The notes under the pieces are model-generated. The model was not told the origin of the DNA. It searched no databases and was given only the letters and a program-made list of their open reading frames with translations. A program made the translations under genes and the position numbers. DNA of 64,000 nt from Mesorhizobium sp. WSM4904 (lineage in GTDB: Bacteria; Pseudomonadota; Alphaproteobacteria; Rhizobiales; Rhizobiaceae). The stretch spans positions 2,923,001 through 2,987,000 of the forward strand of contig NZ_CP121354.1 of the NCBI RefSeq assembly GCF_029674545.1, read 5' to 3'. Numbering within the stretch: position 1 is the first letter of the stretch; every line of letters begins with the position of its first letter. Of this stretch, positions 9,443 through 19,130 are shown piece by piece.

Positions 9443-9516
9443 CCGCGGGCGGACAACTCGCACTCTGGCGGAGCCCAATCTCCGCCGGAGTGCTCGACCA
9501 GTGAAGGGGCTCCAAA

Positions 9517-11067
9517 GTGGACAATGGGAAAAACTTCATCGAGCTGAACAACATCGTTAGGGCGTTCGGCGAAACCAAAGCCCTGCGTGGCTGCAGCTTT
9601 TCTGCCCGTGGTGGGGAAGTGCATGCGATCGTCGGTGAAAACGGCAGTGGGAAAAGTACGCTCGCCAAGATCATCTCAGGCGTGGTGCGAGAAGACTCTG
9701 GCAGCGTCCGGGTACTCGGCGGCCGTCCGCGTAACCCCATCGAGGCTCAAGCGCTAGGCGTGGCCACGATCTTCCAGGAAGTCCTGCTGGCCGACGAAGC
9801 AAGCGTGGCGGACAACCTGTTTGTCGGCGCAGATGGGCTCCTCGCCAAAAGAGTCTCCGCACGGGAGAAGCAGTCCCGCGCGCGGGAAATGATGCGCCGC
9901 TTCACGGGGCGCGACATTCCGCCATGGACACGCGTCGGGATTTTACCGCTCAGCGTCAAGCAATGGATCGTTATCGGCAGGGCGCTGTTGCGCGAGCCAA
10001 GGGTGTTGATCCTGGATGAGTCTTCCGCTGCATTGGATCTTGAGGCGACTGAGCGCCTCCATCACGAAATCAGTCGATTGCGTGAAGTCGGAGCCTGCGT
10101 AGTCCTGGTGACACATCGTATTGCGGAACTGGTGCGCATCGCCGACAGGGCAACGATCCTCCGTGACGGAGTTGCGGTCGGAACGCTCGATAAGTCTGCG
10201 CTGACCGAGCAGAATCTGCTGGCCTTGATGACGCCGCAGGATCGTCAGATCGCCTCGCTTGATCGGCGCCAATCCTCGGTGATTAAGCCACCGCTGATGA
10301 CCATGTCCAGTGTGCAGTTGACCGAAAAGGCGCAGGCTTTTGATTTCCAGATCGGCCCGGGGCAGATTGTCGGAGTGACCGGACTCGACGGTCAGGGTCA
10401 CGAGCTGTTTGCCGCAGCGGCAGCAGGTATCTCCAAGCCCGAAACTGGTGCGCCGCTGATGCACCTGGCAGGCGGCGCGATTCGGGCTTTGCGCAATGCG
10501 GCCGATGCTGACGCCTTCGGCGTTGCCTATGTATCAGGCGACAGGAAACGCGACGGCATTTTTCCCAACCTCAGCATTTTTGAGAATCTGGCTATAAGTC
10601 TTTATCGCCAGAACACGGGCCTGCTTGGATTGATCAGGCGAAAAGCTCTGGAACAGGCTTTTGCAAGCGAGGTGCGCAGGCTTTCCATCAAGACTGGCCA
10701 TTCCTCCAACAAGATTACGTCGCTCAGCGGTGGCAACCAGCAAAAAGTGCTGATCGGCCGGGCATTCGCGCGGGATCCGCAATTGATCGTGCTTAATGAT
10801 CCGGCCCGTGGCGTGGATCTTGGCACCAAACGGGACCTTTACCGTGAACTGCGGAACTACGCCGACGCCGGCGGTGCGGTGATCTACCTCTCCAGCGAGA
10901 TCGAGGAGTTTCTGGGCTTCGCTGATCGGGTCGATGTGTTCGTCAACGGCAGCCTGTTCCGATCCCTTGAAGGCGACAACATCGCCGAGGCTCCGATCCT
11001 GAGTGCCATGTTCGGCCACGGCAATCATACCGGACTCCAAGCAGTGACCGAAGGAAAGGTTCAATGA
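9517..11067 (+). CDS. RbsA-type ABC transporter ATPase, two nucleotide-binding domains
   Basis: 516 residues with tandem ABC domains, as in RbsA/MglA. Domain 1 has an intact Walker A (GENGSGKST), a signature replaced by LSVKQ, and Walker B LILDESSAALD. Domain 2 has the usual degenerate Walker A (GLDGQG) and LSGGNQQK, but its Walker B reads LIVLNDPARG where the family has LDEPTRG. Both the metal-binding Asp and the catalytic Glu are therefore altered. The start is GTG at 9517, eight bases after AAGGGG. It overlaps the next gene by 4 bp. Confidence 0.92.
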   Translation: MDNGKNFIELNNIVRAFGETKALRGCSFSARGGEVHAIVGENGSGKSTLAKIISGVVREDSGSVRVLGGRPRNPIEAQALGVATIFQEVLLADEASVADNLFVGADGLLAKRVSAREKQSRAREMMRRFTGRDIPPWTRVGILPLSVKQWIVIGRALLREPRVLILDESSAALDLEATERLHHEISRLREVGACVVLVTHRIAELVRIADRATILRDGVAVGTLDKSALTEQNLLALMTPQDRQIASLDRRQSSVIKPPLMTMSSVQLTEKAQAFDFQIGPGQIVGVTGLDGQGHELFAAAAAGISKPETGAPLMHLAGGAIRALRNAADADAFGVAYVSGDRKRDGIFPNLSIFENLAISLYRQNTGLLGLIRRKALEQAFASEVRRLSIKTGHSSNKITSLSGGNQQKVLIGRAFARDPQLIVLNDPARGVDLGTKRDLYRELRNYADAGGAVIYLSSEIEEFLGFADRVDVFVNGSLFRSLEGDNIAEAPILSAMFGHGNHTGLQAVTEGKVQ

Positions 11068-12047
11068 CCTCAGCAGCACATCCCTCCGGCCGGGTGTCCC
11101 GCGACAGCCACCTTATCGTTCCGGCGGCTTTGTTCATGATCCTTGTCTTGTCCTGCATTGTCCGTAGCCCGGCTCTTTTTACCGGCACTGGAATCGCAGG
11201 GGCCGTGTTGGTGGCAGCGCCGCTCGTTCTTGCGACCATGGCTCTCACGCCGATCGTGATGGCCGGGCGCGGTGCCGTCGATCTAGCTGTGGGGCCGCTT
11301 CTTGGCTTAATCAACGTAACGCTGATCCAGTGGCTGGTCGGCAACGGGATCGTGGGCCCCGTCGAGTTCTTCGCCTGGGCGATTGGCATTGGTGTCGTCT
11401 ATCAACTCTTCCAAGCCTTCGTAATCGTCTTTGTGCGCGTCGCCCCAATCATTGTCACCCTAAGCAGCTATCTCTTTCTCAGTGGGGTCAACTTGATGGT
11501 CATGCCGCGGGCAGGAGGAGTGGCACCTGATTGGTTGGCGAAATGGGGCGCTGGCGTCGACCCATTTTCGCCGATCCTTGCCGTTGTTGTTGTGGCGCTT
11601 GCTTTGTGGGGTCTTCTTACGCGCACAGCGTTCCATACGCATTTGCGCATGACCGGCTTGGACGAGCGTACCGCGTATACGGCTGGCGTGCGCATCGAAG
11701 CCGTGCGCTTCGCGGCCCATGTCGTTGGCGGCGTCTTCGTCGGGCTAGCCGCGATCTGCCACACCGCACTAATCTCTTCCGGGGATCCGATCCAGGCAGG
11801 CACTTATACACTTCAGGCGATCACAGCATTAGTGCTTGGCGGTGCCAGCATGGCGGGGGGACGGGGCGGAGCGGTCGGTGCACTCTTGGGTGCGCTCAAC
11901 ATGTTCATGATTTCCCGACTGCTGGCGACGTTCAATTTTGGTATGTACTCAGGCTACGCCACGCAAATGTCTTTTGGCCTCATCCTCATTGCGTCGCTCT
12001 TGATCAACGTGCTCGTGAATAGCGCCAACGCGCCAAGGACGAGGTAG
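11064..12047 (+). CDS. ABC transporter permease, RbsC type (first)
   Basis: 327 residues, strongly hydrophobic, with about nine to ten membrane segments. The family motifs are the GRGAVDLAVGPLLGL block and LVLGGASMAGGRGGAVGALLGALNM, where the conserved loop contacts the ATPase. It belongs to the branched-chain amino acid/ribose permease superfamily. It overlaps the ATPase gene by 4 bp and precedes a second, different permease after 3 bp, so the channel is probably a heterodimer. Confidence 0.92.
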   Translation: MTSAAHPSGRVSRDSHLIVPAALFMILVLSCIVRSPALFTGTGIAGAVLVAAPLVLATMALTPIVMAGRGAVDLAVGPLLGLINVTLIQWLVGNGIVGPVEFFAWAIGIGVVYQLFQAFVIVFVRVAPIIVTLSSYLFLSGVNLMVMPRAGGVAPDWLAKWGAGVDPFSPILAVVVVALALWGLLTRTAFHTHLRMTGLDERTAYTAGVRIEAVRFAAHVVGGVFVGLAAICHTALISSGDPIQAGTYTLQAITALVLGGASMAGGRGGAVGALLGALNMFMISRLLATFNFGMYSGYATQMSFGLILIASLLINVLVNSANAPRTR

Positions 12048-12050
12048 CAG

Positions 12051-13085
12051 ATGACCGTGACACAGCTATCCGTGGACGGAGCGAGGGGCGAGTTGGGCTC
12101 TTCTGGAATATCGCACATGATCCGAATCAATCGTGCCTTGGCCATCGGCGTCTGCCTTCTTCTCATGCTTGCTATTGCGGGGTCATTCCTCGTGCCAGGG
12201 TTTGCCTCGGTCCAGAATGCGCGCTCCATCCTGCTGCTTGCCGCGTTTCTGGGATTGGCATCGCTGGGGCAGACTATGGTTGCCCTGCTTGGGGGGCTGG
12301 ATCTCTCGATCCCCTATGTCATCGGCGCGGCCAACATCCTTTTGCCTGCGATGATCAATGCGGGATTGCCGGCCCCCATCGCCATCACCATGATCCTGCT
12401 GCTTGGGCTGATGGCTGGCGCAATCAACGGCGCGCTCAGTTTCCGCCTTCAAGGCCAGGCCCTCATTATGTCGCTTGGAGTCGGCTTCACGATCGTTGGT
12501 GCGACACAGATCTACACCGCGCTCGGCTCTGCCACCGGGGGCAATGTTTTTGCACCGATACCTAGCTGGCTGACGAATTTCGCGGCCTTCAACGGCCGTA
12601 CATTTGGCTTGCCCATACCGCCGGTCGTCGTAATCTGGTTCCTGGTGATCGTCGCCATGACTTTTGTGGTGAAAAGAACATGGTTCGGCCGCAGCCTCTA
12701 TGCTCTGGGAGGCAGCCGGAATGCCGCAGCCAGGCTCATGATAAACGAATTTAGACTGTGGGTGGCTGTGCACGCGATCAGCGGCATCATGTCAGCAATG
12801 ACCGGCGTGCTTCTGCTCGGCTTTTCGGGTGGTGGCTATGTAGCTGTGGGCGACCCCTATCTTTTCACAACAGTTGCGGCGGTGGTGATTGGCGGAACGT
12901 CATTGCTCGGCGGCGCCGGTGGTTATGGCGCGACCGTGATCGGCGCACTTGTCCTGACAGTCCTAACGTCCTTGCTGGTTGGTGTTGGACTGTCGATCCC
13001 AGCGCAGCAGGCGATCGTGGGATTGCTGCTCATCCCGATGGTCGCTCTGTATGCCCGGATGCCGCACATTCGCTCCCAGGTCTGA
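12051..13085 (+). CDS. ABC transporter permease, RbsC type (second)
   Basis: 344 residues, integral membrane. Family motifs are MVALLGGLDLSIPYVIGAANI and VVIGGTSLLGGAGGYGATVIGALVLTVL. It is the last gene of the importer operon starting at 8282. The gene is convergent with nadC, with 92 bp between them; I saw no strong hairpin terminator in that gap. The first 30 residues precede membrane segment 1 and are poorly conserved; an internal ATG at 12117 is a possible alternative start. Confidence 0.92.
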   Translation: MTVTQLSVDGARGELGSSGISHMIRINRALAIGVCLLLMLAIAGSFLVPGFASVQNARSILLLAAFLGLASLGQTMVALLGGLDLSIPYVIGAANILLPAMINAGLPAPIAITMILLLGLMAGAINGALSFRLQGQALIMSLGVGFTIVGATQIYTALGSATGGNVFAPIPSWLTNFAAFNGRTFGLPIPPVVVIWFLVIVAMTFVVKRTWFGRSLYALGGSRNAAARLMINEFRLWVAVHAISGIMSAMTGVLLLGFSGGGYVAVGDPYLFTTVAAVVIGGTSLLGGAGGYGATVIGALVLTVLTSLLVGVGLSIPAQQAIVGLLLIPMVALYARMPHIRSQV

Positions 13086-13177
13086 TGGGTGCAAACGATG
13101 AATGCTTTGCCAGCTCGATGCGGCCGCACCGCCTTTATCTGTCGGGTGGCGTGGCGTTCTGTTGAGGGCTGCATTAG

Positions 13178-14026
13178 CTACCGGCAATCCAGCCCGATGT
13201 CGAGGATCGGTGCGCTGTGCGTGATCCATCCGACCGAAATCAGGTCGACCCCGGTCGAGGCGATTGCAGGTGCAGTCTGCGCGGTTATCCGGCCAGATGC
13301 TTCGGTGATGGCGCGGCCACCCACCACCGCGACTGCGTGAGTCAGTTGCTCAACGGACATGTTGTCCAGCAGCACCGCGTCGACTCCCGCCGCCAGTGCG
13401 ACATCGAGTTGCTCAAGTGTGTCGACCTCGACTTCGATCTTCACCATGTGACCTGCAGCTGTCCGCGCCCGCTCGATGGCCGTGCGGATATCGCCAGCGA
13501 TTGCAATATGGTTGTCCTTGATAAGCATGGCGTCGTCGAGACCGAAGCGGTGATTGACCCCGCCGCCCGCGCGGACGGCATATTTTTCCAGAGCGCGCAG
13601 GCCGGGCGTCGTCTTTCGCGTACAGACGATTTTGGCCTTGTGCCCGCGCACCCCTTCGACGATCGCCGCGGTTCGCGTGGCGATGCCGCTAAGATGGCAA
13701 AGGAAGTTGAGCGCGGTGCGTTCGGCCATGAGGAGCGCGCGGGCAGGTCCGCGCACCGTGGCCAAGACATTTCCGGCCGAGATGGCAGCGCCCTCCGGGT
13801 GGACTACGGTGACCTCGGCGCGTGGGTCGATCAGTTCGAAGGCGAGAGCGGCGACATCGAGTCCGGCGATCACGCCGGGCTGTCGTGCAGCGAGCGCCAT
13901 CGTCGCGGTCGCATCCGCTGGAACGATCGCGTCGGTGGTTAGATCGCCAGCGCGGCCCAGATCCTCGAGCAGGGCGGCGCGCACCAGGGGCTCGACCATC
14001 ACACGCGGCAGCGGTGTCAGATTCAT
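13178..14026 (-). CDS. nadC: Nicotinate-nucleotide pyrophosphorylase (quinolinate phosphoribosyltransferase)
   Basis: 282 residues, full length. It converts quinolinate and PRPP to nicotinate mononucleotide in de novo NAD synthesis. Motifs include EDLGRAGDLTTDAIVP, ERTALNFLCHLSGIATRTA, CTRKTTPGLRALEKYAVRAGGGVNHRFGL-type residues (Arg and Lys contacts to quinolinate and PRPP), KIEVEVDTLEQ and VDAVLLDNMS. It is last of nadABC; its start overlaps the end of nadB by 4 bp. Confidence 0.97.
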   Translation of the reverse strand: MNLTPLPRVMVEPLVRAALLEDLGRAGDLTTDAIVPADATATMALAARQPGVIAGLDVAALAFELIDPRAEVTVVHPEGAAISAGNVLATVRGPARALLMAERTALNFLCHLSGIATRTAAIVEGVRGHKAKIVCTRKTTPGLRALEKYAVRAGGGVNHRFGLDDAMLIKDNHIAIAGDIRTAIERARTAAGHMVKIEVEVDTLEQLDVALAAGVDAVLLDNMSVEQLTHAVAVVGGRAITEASGRITAQTAPAIASTGVDLISVGWITHSAPILDIGLDCR

Positions 14027-15582
14027 GGTGAAGCCCTCCTGTCGAGCAGCGCTATAGGATCGGACACCGTGTCGGAAAGGATTGCTGCCGCTTCGAGCGT
14101 CTGGTCGAGCGTCAACCGCAGCGATCGTGGCCGTGCATCGCGCTGCGGGAAATCGGTCCGGAAGTGCGAACCCCGGCTTTCTTCCCGGCGAAGGGCTGCG
14201 ATCATGATCATCAGGGCGACCAGCGCGGGATCTGAGGCGGCATCATGACCGGAGGCAATTGGCGCTAGTATCTCCGCCGCTTCGCGCAGCGTCTGGCCGT
14301 CGCGCTCGATGCCGAGAGCGCGCGACGCGATTGGGCGGATGCGCGAAGCATCGGGCCGCGGCGGCACGATCATCGGCTTCAGCCGTTTGTGAGCGCCAGG
14401 CGACGCAGCGGCAACGCTCGCCGCTACCCATGTGGCCGATGTCACGGCCTCAATGAGTGAGTTGCTGGCAAGCCGGTTGGCCCCGTGCAGTCCAGTCCGT
14501 GCGACCTCGCCACAGGCCCACAACCCGCGAACCGAACTGCGGCCGTCGGCATCCACGGCCACGCCGCCCATGTGATAGTGAGCCGCGGGACGCACCGGGA
14601 TCGGCTCCTTGGCGGGATCAATGCCGGCCTCCCGGCAGAGCTGTGCAATCGCCGGGAAGCGCGCGGCGAATCTCGGCCCGAGACACTGCCGCGCGTCGAG
14701 GAACACGCTATACCCGGCGCGAAGCTCGCGCCACAGGCCCCGTGCCACGACATCGCGCGGCGCGAGTTCCCCGCCCGGTGTATCGGCGAGAAAGCGCCGG
14801 CCGCGCTCGTCTACCAGGATCGCGCCTTCTCCACGCACCGCTTCGCTCACCAACGGCATCGGGCGACGGAAGCGATCGAGCGCCGTCGGGTGGAACTGCA
14901 CGAATTCCAGATCGGCGAGCTCCGCGCCGGCACGCGCGGCAAGCGCCAGGCCCTGCCCGAACGAGCCGAGCGGGTTGGTCGTGTGATCGAACAACCCGCC
15001 AATGCCGCCGGTCGCGAGCACCACGCGGTTCGTCGAGAGCGTCATCGCGTCGCCGTTTCCGACGGCAAGCCCGCCGGCGATTTCGCCGTCCTCGACAAAC
15101 AGGCGTCGCACGTCGACGCCTTCAAGGACGGCGATCGAAGGCGTCCGTCGCACGGCGGCGGCAAGCGCCCGGACCAGTTCACGGCCGGTGGCGTCGCCGC
15201 CGGCGTGCACGATCCGCCGGCGCGAATGCGCGGCTTCGAGCCCGAGCAGAAGCCGGCCGTCGGACGCATGATCGAACCCGACGCCCAGCCGCTCGAGACG
15301 CCTGATAGCTTCCGGTGCCGCTTCGACTACGCGCCTCGCCGCGAACTCGTCGCAAAGCCCGTCGCCGGCCCCAAGCGTGTCGGCAAGATGCAGGCCCGGG
15401 CAGTCATCGCTGCCGAGGCTCGCTGCAATCCCGCCCTGGGCGAGCGTGCTGGAGGTTTCATCTCCCAGTGAGGCCCTGGAGATGAGGACGACCGGTTCCG
15501 GCGCGAGATGCAGCGCCGTCATCAGTCCAGCAATGCCGCCGCCGATGATGACGGGGCGGCTGCAGAGGTCGCGCATGGTCAT
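14023..15582 (-). CDS. nadB: L-aspartate oxidase
   Basis: 519 residues. This FAD enzyme oxidises L-aspartate to iminoaspartate, the first step of NAD synthesis. The FAD dinucleotide motif is near the N-terminus ([16 protein letters not shown]), followed by [55 protein letters not shown], and [15 protein letters not shown] with active-site His/Arg residues near the C-terminal third. The C-terminal helical domain is shorter than in the E. coli enzyme, as is common in alphaproteobacteria. It overlaps nadA and nadC by 4 bp each. Confidence 0.97.
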   Translation of the reverse strand: MTMRDLCSRPVIIGGGIAGLMTALHLAPEPVVLISRASLGDETSSTLAQGGIAASLGSDDCPGLHLADTLGAGDGLCDEFAARRVVEAAPEAIRRLERLGVGFDHASDGRLLLGLEAAHSRRRIVHAGGDATGRELVRALAAAVRRTPSIAVLEGVDVRRLFVEDGEIAGGLAVGNGDAMTLSTNRVVLATGGIGGLFDHTTNPLGSFGQGLALAARAGAELADLEFVQFHPTALDRFRRPMPLVSEAVRGEGAILVDERGRRFLADTPGGELAPRDVVARGLWRELRAGYSVFLDARQCLGPRFAARFPAIAQLCREAGIDPAKEPIPVRPAAHYHMGGVAVDADGRSSVRGLWACGEVARTGLHGANRLASNSLIEAVTSATWVAASVAAASPGAHKRLKPMIVPPRPDASRIRPIASRALGIERDGQTLREAAEILAPIASGHDAASDPALVALMIMIAALRREESRGSHFRTDFPQRDARPRSLRLTLDQTLEAAAILSDTVSDPIALLDRRASP

Positions 15583-16553
15583 ATGGCGAGCATCCGCTCC
15601 ACCGCCCGGCTCGCCCGCTCGGCGATGTCCGGATCGATGGTTACGATGTGGCGGTTCTCCTCGAGTGCCGTGCGGATGTTGGCGAGCGTGATGCGCTTCA
15701 TGTGCGGGCAGAGATTGCAGGGGCGCACGAAATCAACGTCAGGATGTTTGACGGCGACGTTGTCGCTCATCGAGCATTCGGTCATCAGCACGACGCGCGC
15801 CGGCCTGTGGCGCCCGACATAGTCGGACATCGCCGCCGTCGAGCCGGCGAAATCCGCCTCCGCGACGACCTCCGGCGGGCACTCGGGATGGGCGAGCACC
15901 CTGACGCCAGGATATGCTTCGCGCAGCTCGCGTATATCGGCGGGCGTGAAGCGCTCATGGACTTCGCAATGCGCCTTCCAGGCGATGATCTCGACCTTTG
16001 TCTGCGCCGCGATGTTTTTAGCTAGATATTCGTCGGGCAGCATGATCACCCGTGGCGCGCCAAGGGATTCCACTATCGCAAAGGCATTGCCCGAGGTGCA
16101 GCAGATGTCGGACTCGGCCTTAACGGCAGCGGAGGTGTTGACGTATGTCACGACCGGCACGCCGGGATAGCGTTGCCGCATCAGGCGCACGTCGGAAGCG
16201 GTGATAGAGTCGGCTAGCGAGCAGCCGGCGCCGAGATCCGGAATGAGCACGGTCTTGCTGGGATTGAGGAGCTTGGCCGTCTCGGCCATGAAATGCACGC
16301 CGGCGAGCACGATGATGTCCGCGTCGACCGCCATTGCCTTGCGAGCAAGCGCTAGGCTGTCGCCGACGATATCGGCAACGCAATGGAAGATCTCCGGCGT
16401 CTGGTAGTTGTGCGCCAGGATGACCGCGTTGCGTTTTCGCTTCAACGCGAGAATGGCTTCGATGTCATCGGTGAAGGCCGGCCATTCGATCGGCGGGATC
16501 ACCCGGCGCACACGATCGTAGAGGGAGGCGGTGGTCGAAAGCGAAACCGGCAC
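15579..16553 (-). CDS. nadA: Quinolinate synthase A
   Basis: 324 residues. It condenses iminoaspartate with dihydroxyacetone phosphate to quinolinate and needs a 4Fe-4S cluster. Three cluster cysteines are visible, in [16 protein letters not shown] and RPCNLCPHM. Other signatures are [23 protein letters not shown] and [14 protein letters not shown]. The start is GTG at 16553, with GGAGGAC just upstream. It is first in nadABC, directly behind the tandem NadQ-type operator. Confidence 0.97.
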   Translation of the reverse strand: MPVSLSTTASLYDRVRRVIPPIEWPAFTDDIEAILALKRKRNAVILAHNYQTPEIFHCVADIVGDSLALARKAMAVDADIIVLAGVHFMAETAKLLNPSKTVLIPDLGAGCSLADSITASDVRLMRQRYPGVPVVTYVNTSAAVKAESDICCTSGNAFAIVESLGAPRVIMLPDEYLAKNIAAQTKVEIIAWKAHCEVHERFTPADIRELREAYPGVRVLAHPECPPEVVAEADFAGSTAAMSDYVGRHRPARVVLMTECSMSDNVAVKHPDVDFVRPCNLCPHMKRITLANIRTALEENRHIVTIDPDIAERASRAVERMLAI

Positions 16554-16566
16554 TGGTCCTCCAAAT

Positions 16567-16613
16567 TATTCTCAATATGAGTATAATTACGATATATACT
16601 CACAATGAGAATA
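16567..16613. promoter_or_regulatory. Tandem palindromic operator and promoter region of nadABC (NadQ site)
   Basis: Two 19-bp near-identical units lie in inverted orientation at 16567-16585 and 16595-16613, each itself a dyad of the form TATTCTCA-N3-TGAGTATA. The right unit, reverse complemented, differs from the left at two positions. Their centres are 28 bp apart. They fill the 66-bp gap between the nadQ stop and the nadA start, where the nadABC promoter must lie; TATACT-like -10 sequences overlap the operator on the minus strand. The regulator gene nadQ is adjacent, so repression by NadQ is the natural reading. Confidence 0.8.
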
Positions 16614-16619
16614 AGGGTG

Positions 16620-17588
16620 TCAAGCCCGCGATAGAGGCAATTTCGTCCCTGCGACAACCCGCTCGTCCAGGACGGCGCGGCGGAAGCGGAAGAGTTTCGC
16701 TGGTCGTCCGACCGTGTCGGCGGTTGCCTCTCCCGTCTCTTCGATTAGTTCCTGCTGCTCGATGAGGCGCCGGAAGTTCGGCTTGTGTAAGAGCCTTCCT
16801 GAGAGCGCTTCCACGGTGCGTTGCAGTTGCAGGAAGGTGAATGAGGGCGGCAGCAGCTCGAACACGACGGGCCGGTATTTGATCTTTGAGCGCAACCGTG
16901 CGATCCCTGTCGCCAGAATGCGACGGTGGTCGGCTGTCATCGATACGCCAGGGATAGGCGGAGATGCGGCAGGCTGCGGCCCGCGCACCGCTTCTTCGAT
17001 CAGGGCCGCCTCGTAGAGTAGCTCATAGCGCTGCAGGACCAGCTCTTCATTCCAGTCGCGGCCGTCGAAGCCAAAAGCGATTGCGGCGCGCTGCCGGCGC
17101 TCGCGCTTCATCTGGTCTTGGCCGGCGCCGTCCGCCCAAGCCAGCAGGCGCGGCTGCAGAACCTCCGTAATGATCGGCGGGATGCCAGCGCGGTGATCCT
17201 CCCATGGGAAATAATCGTACCAACGCCGCCACGCGCGCTTGGCGGGGCCGACAGTTTGCTCGACGCGCGTCAGGGCGAGATAGCTGATCGAGATCACGCG
17301 CTGCTGACGTCGCTCGCCGATCCGGTCGCTGTCAGCAAAAGTGTAGAGCTGCTCGATATAGCCGAGCTGGTGGCCGGTCTGCTGTTCTACCCACGCTCGC
17401 AGGCCGGACTGCAAGGACCGATGGCCAAGCTCGAAGGGACCGGAGGGCAGGCCACTGTCTGGCCCGACGGTCAGGACACTCGGCCCCTGATCGGTGACCG
17501 CCACGACCACTGCGATCAGATCCACGCTGGCGTCCTGGACGTTGCGTGAAGCTCGCCCTCTGTTCGTTGCTGCTGCTTGGTCCTGCAT
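16620..17588 (-). CDS. nadQ: NadQ-type regulator of NAD biosynthesis (Nudix-related, winged helix)
   Basis: 322 residues of the NrtR/NadQ-like family (COG4111 group), which in Rhizobiales represses nadABC. The N-terminal half is a Nudix-like ligand-binding domain (DLIAVVVAVTDQGPSVLTV onward) without an intact hydrolytic Nudix box. The C-terminal 90 residues form a winged helix (FTFLQLQRTVEALSGRLLHKPNFRRLIEQQELIEETG). It is encoded just upstream of nadA on the same strand, and the operator lies between them. The ligand is probably an NAD-related metabolite. Confidence 0.85.
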   Translation of the reverse strand: MQDQAAATNRGRASRNVQDASVDLIAVVVAVTDQGPSVLTVGPDSGLPSGPFELGHRSLQSGLRAWVEQQTGHQLGYIEQLYTFADSDRIGERRQQRVISISYLALTRVEQTVGPAKRAWRRWYDYFPWEDHRAGIPPIITEVLQPRLLAWADGAGQDQMKRERRQRAAIAFGFDGRDWNEELVLQRYELLYEAALIEEAVRGPQPAASPPIPGVSMTADHRRILATGIARLRSKIKYRPVVFELLPPSFTFLQLQRTVEALSGRLLHKPNFRRLIEQQELIEETGEATADTVGRPAKLFRFRRAVLDERVVAGTKLPLSRA

Positions 17589-17990
17589 GATTCACGAGCG
17601 CGTCGATCAGAGACGATTTTGGAAGCTGAATCGGATCGCTGCGAAGGTGGACTGCGACCGCTCACCCGTCAACGGCGCTGGGAACTTGCTGGAACAAATG
17701 ATTGGCGGAGAGATAATTGAAAACATAGATTTTTTCTTATCGATTGTTATCCAGTTTGTTACGCAGTCAGGGATGAGCGCTTTGCGCCTCAAATAGGATG
17801 TTAGGCAAAGTTCCCGACAGCCTGAAAGCGGACGTTGTGAGTCCAGGGCTAGCAGACTTGGCTGAAGTTCATCCCTTCCCGCAGCCCCATCCTGCGAACA
17901 TTCCCAACCCAAATCTGTGAGGGCTGATCGGCCCCCGTTGCGTACCATCGTTTTCTTGCTATGATAAAAAGCGTCATAGATGGGAAAGAT
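17589..17990. other. Intergenic region without a recognisable gene
   Basis: About 400 bp separate the divergent nadQ and Eis-like genes. No frame in it resembles a known protein. It must contain the promoters of both genes; an AT-rich stretch at 17715-17765 is the most promoter-like part. I see no strong inverted repeat and no copy of the nadA-type TATTCTCA operator. Confidence 0.5.
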
Positions 17991-19130
17991 ATGAAAAAAA
18001 ACTTCACAACAGACCAGGCGACCACCAAGGATGTCGTCGATATCGCCAGCCTACTAAGCTGGGCCTTCGGTTTCAGGAAGGCACGTTCGCACGAATACAT
18101 CTCCAACATCGGGCTCGAAACGCTGCGACTCATTCGCGGCGAGGACGGCCGCCCGGTAGTGTGCGCGGGTCTGCTGCAGACGGCGCATATCTTTCACGGC
18201 AAGCCCGTGCAGGCGGCCAACATCGTGCATGTGGCGATCGCGCCGGAACGGCGTGGACAGGGACTAGCCGTGCCTTTTGTAGATGCTCTTTGCGACGAGG
18301 CGAAGAGCAACGGCGCCGCGATTGCCACGCTGTTTGCCTCGACTCGGCCGGTCTATCGCAAGGCGGGCTTCGAGCTCGCTGGCCACGAGATCGTCTACGA
18401 GGCCGATACCGCGGCGTTGCCCTCCGCCAGCCGGCTTGGCTTCGAGCGCGTCGAACTCGACGATCAGCGGCTGGCCGGCGCCTATGCCGAAAAGACGTTG
18501 CGCGAATCCGGGCTGCTCGTGCGCGGCACGGCGCACTGGAACGAGTTGCGCCGCGCGCCGACCGATGCGCTCGCCGCCTATTTGGCCGAGGGCGAGGCCG
18601 CCTATCTGATCCTCGACATGGGCAACGAGAAGCGTCTTGAGGTCCGGGACTGGTTTGCCGCTTCGCCCGAGGCGGCGCTTGGCCTGCTCTCCTTCCTCGC
18701 CCGCTTCCGCTCGGTCTATCCGGCCGTGCGCTGGCACGGCGCTCCGCAGGACGATCTGGTGGCGGCCATGCCGGACAAGGACTGGCGGCTTGCGCATCAG
18801 GAGGAGTGGCTGCTGCGCGTGCTCGACCCTGCAGCCGCGCTCCGCCAGCGCGGCTACCATGTCGACGCGGCCCGGCTCGCGTTGCGCATTGGCGAGGCGC
18901 CACCGCTGGAGATCGACATCCGCGCCGGCAAGGCGGAGGTAGGCGAGGCGGCCGGCGCGTTGGGCGGCGCGGTGTCACTGCAACCGACCGCCTTCGCCCA
19001 GCTCTTCACGGGCTTTCGCAGCGCCTCGAAACTGGCGCAGTATGGCCTCGTTTCCGGCGACTCGGCTGACATACGCCGCTGTGACCAGCTCTTTGCCGGA
19101 TCGCCGCCCTGGGTGGCGGAACATTTCTGA
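17991..19130 (+). CDS. Eis-like GNAT N-acetyltransferase with C-terminal SCP2-like domain
   Basis: About 379 residues. The N-terminal GNAT fold spans roughly residues 5-150, with the acetyl-CoA loop VAIAPERRGQGLAVPFVDAL and then FASTRPVYRKAGFELAG. A second GNAT-like segment and a sterol-carrier-protein-2-type C-terminus follow, ending in AQLFTGFRSASKLAQYG, which is the Eis pattern. Eis proteins acetylate amines, including aminoglycosides in mycobacteria; the rhizobial substrate is unknown. The start at 17991 is preferred because GGGAAAG precedes it; an in-frame ATG at 17961 is possible. It appears monocistronic. Confidence 0.85.
   Translation: MKKNFTTDQATTKDVVDIASLLSWAFGFRKARSHEYISNIGLETLRLIRGEDGRPVVCAGLLQTAHIFHGKPVQAANIVHVAIAPERRGQGLAVPFVDALCDEAKSNGAAIATLFASTRPVYRKAGFELAGHEIVYEADTAALPSASRLGFERVELDDQRLAGAYAEKTLRESGLLVRGTAHWNELRRAPTDALAAYLAEGEAAYLILDMGNEKRLEVRDWFAASPEAALGLLSFLARFRSVYPAVRWHGAPQDDLVAAMPDKDWRLAHQEEWLLRVLDPAAALRQRGYHVDAARLALRIGEAPPLEIDIRAGKAEVGEAAGALGGAVSLQPTAFAQLFTGFRSASKLAQYGLVSGDSADIRRCDQLFAGSPPWVAEHF

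Noticed and set aside
13217..15471. Long plus-strand open frames opposite nadC and nadB (240-330 codons)
   Set aside because: They are antisense shadows of high-GC genes, with arginine- and proline-rich translations lacking any family motif; nadC and nadB on the minus strand carry all the expected motifs.
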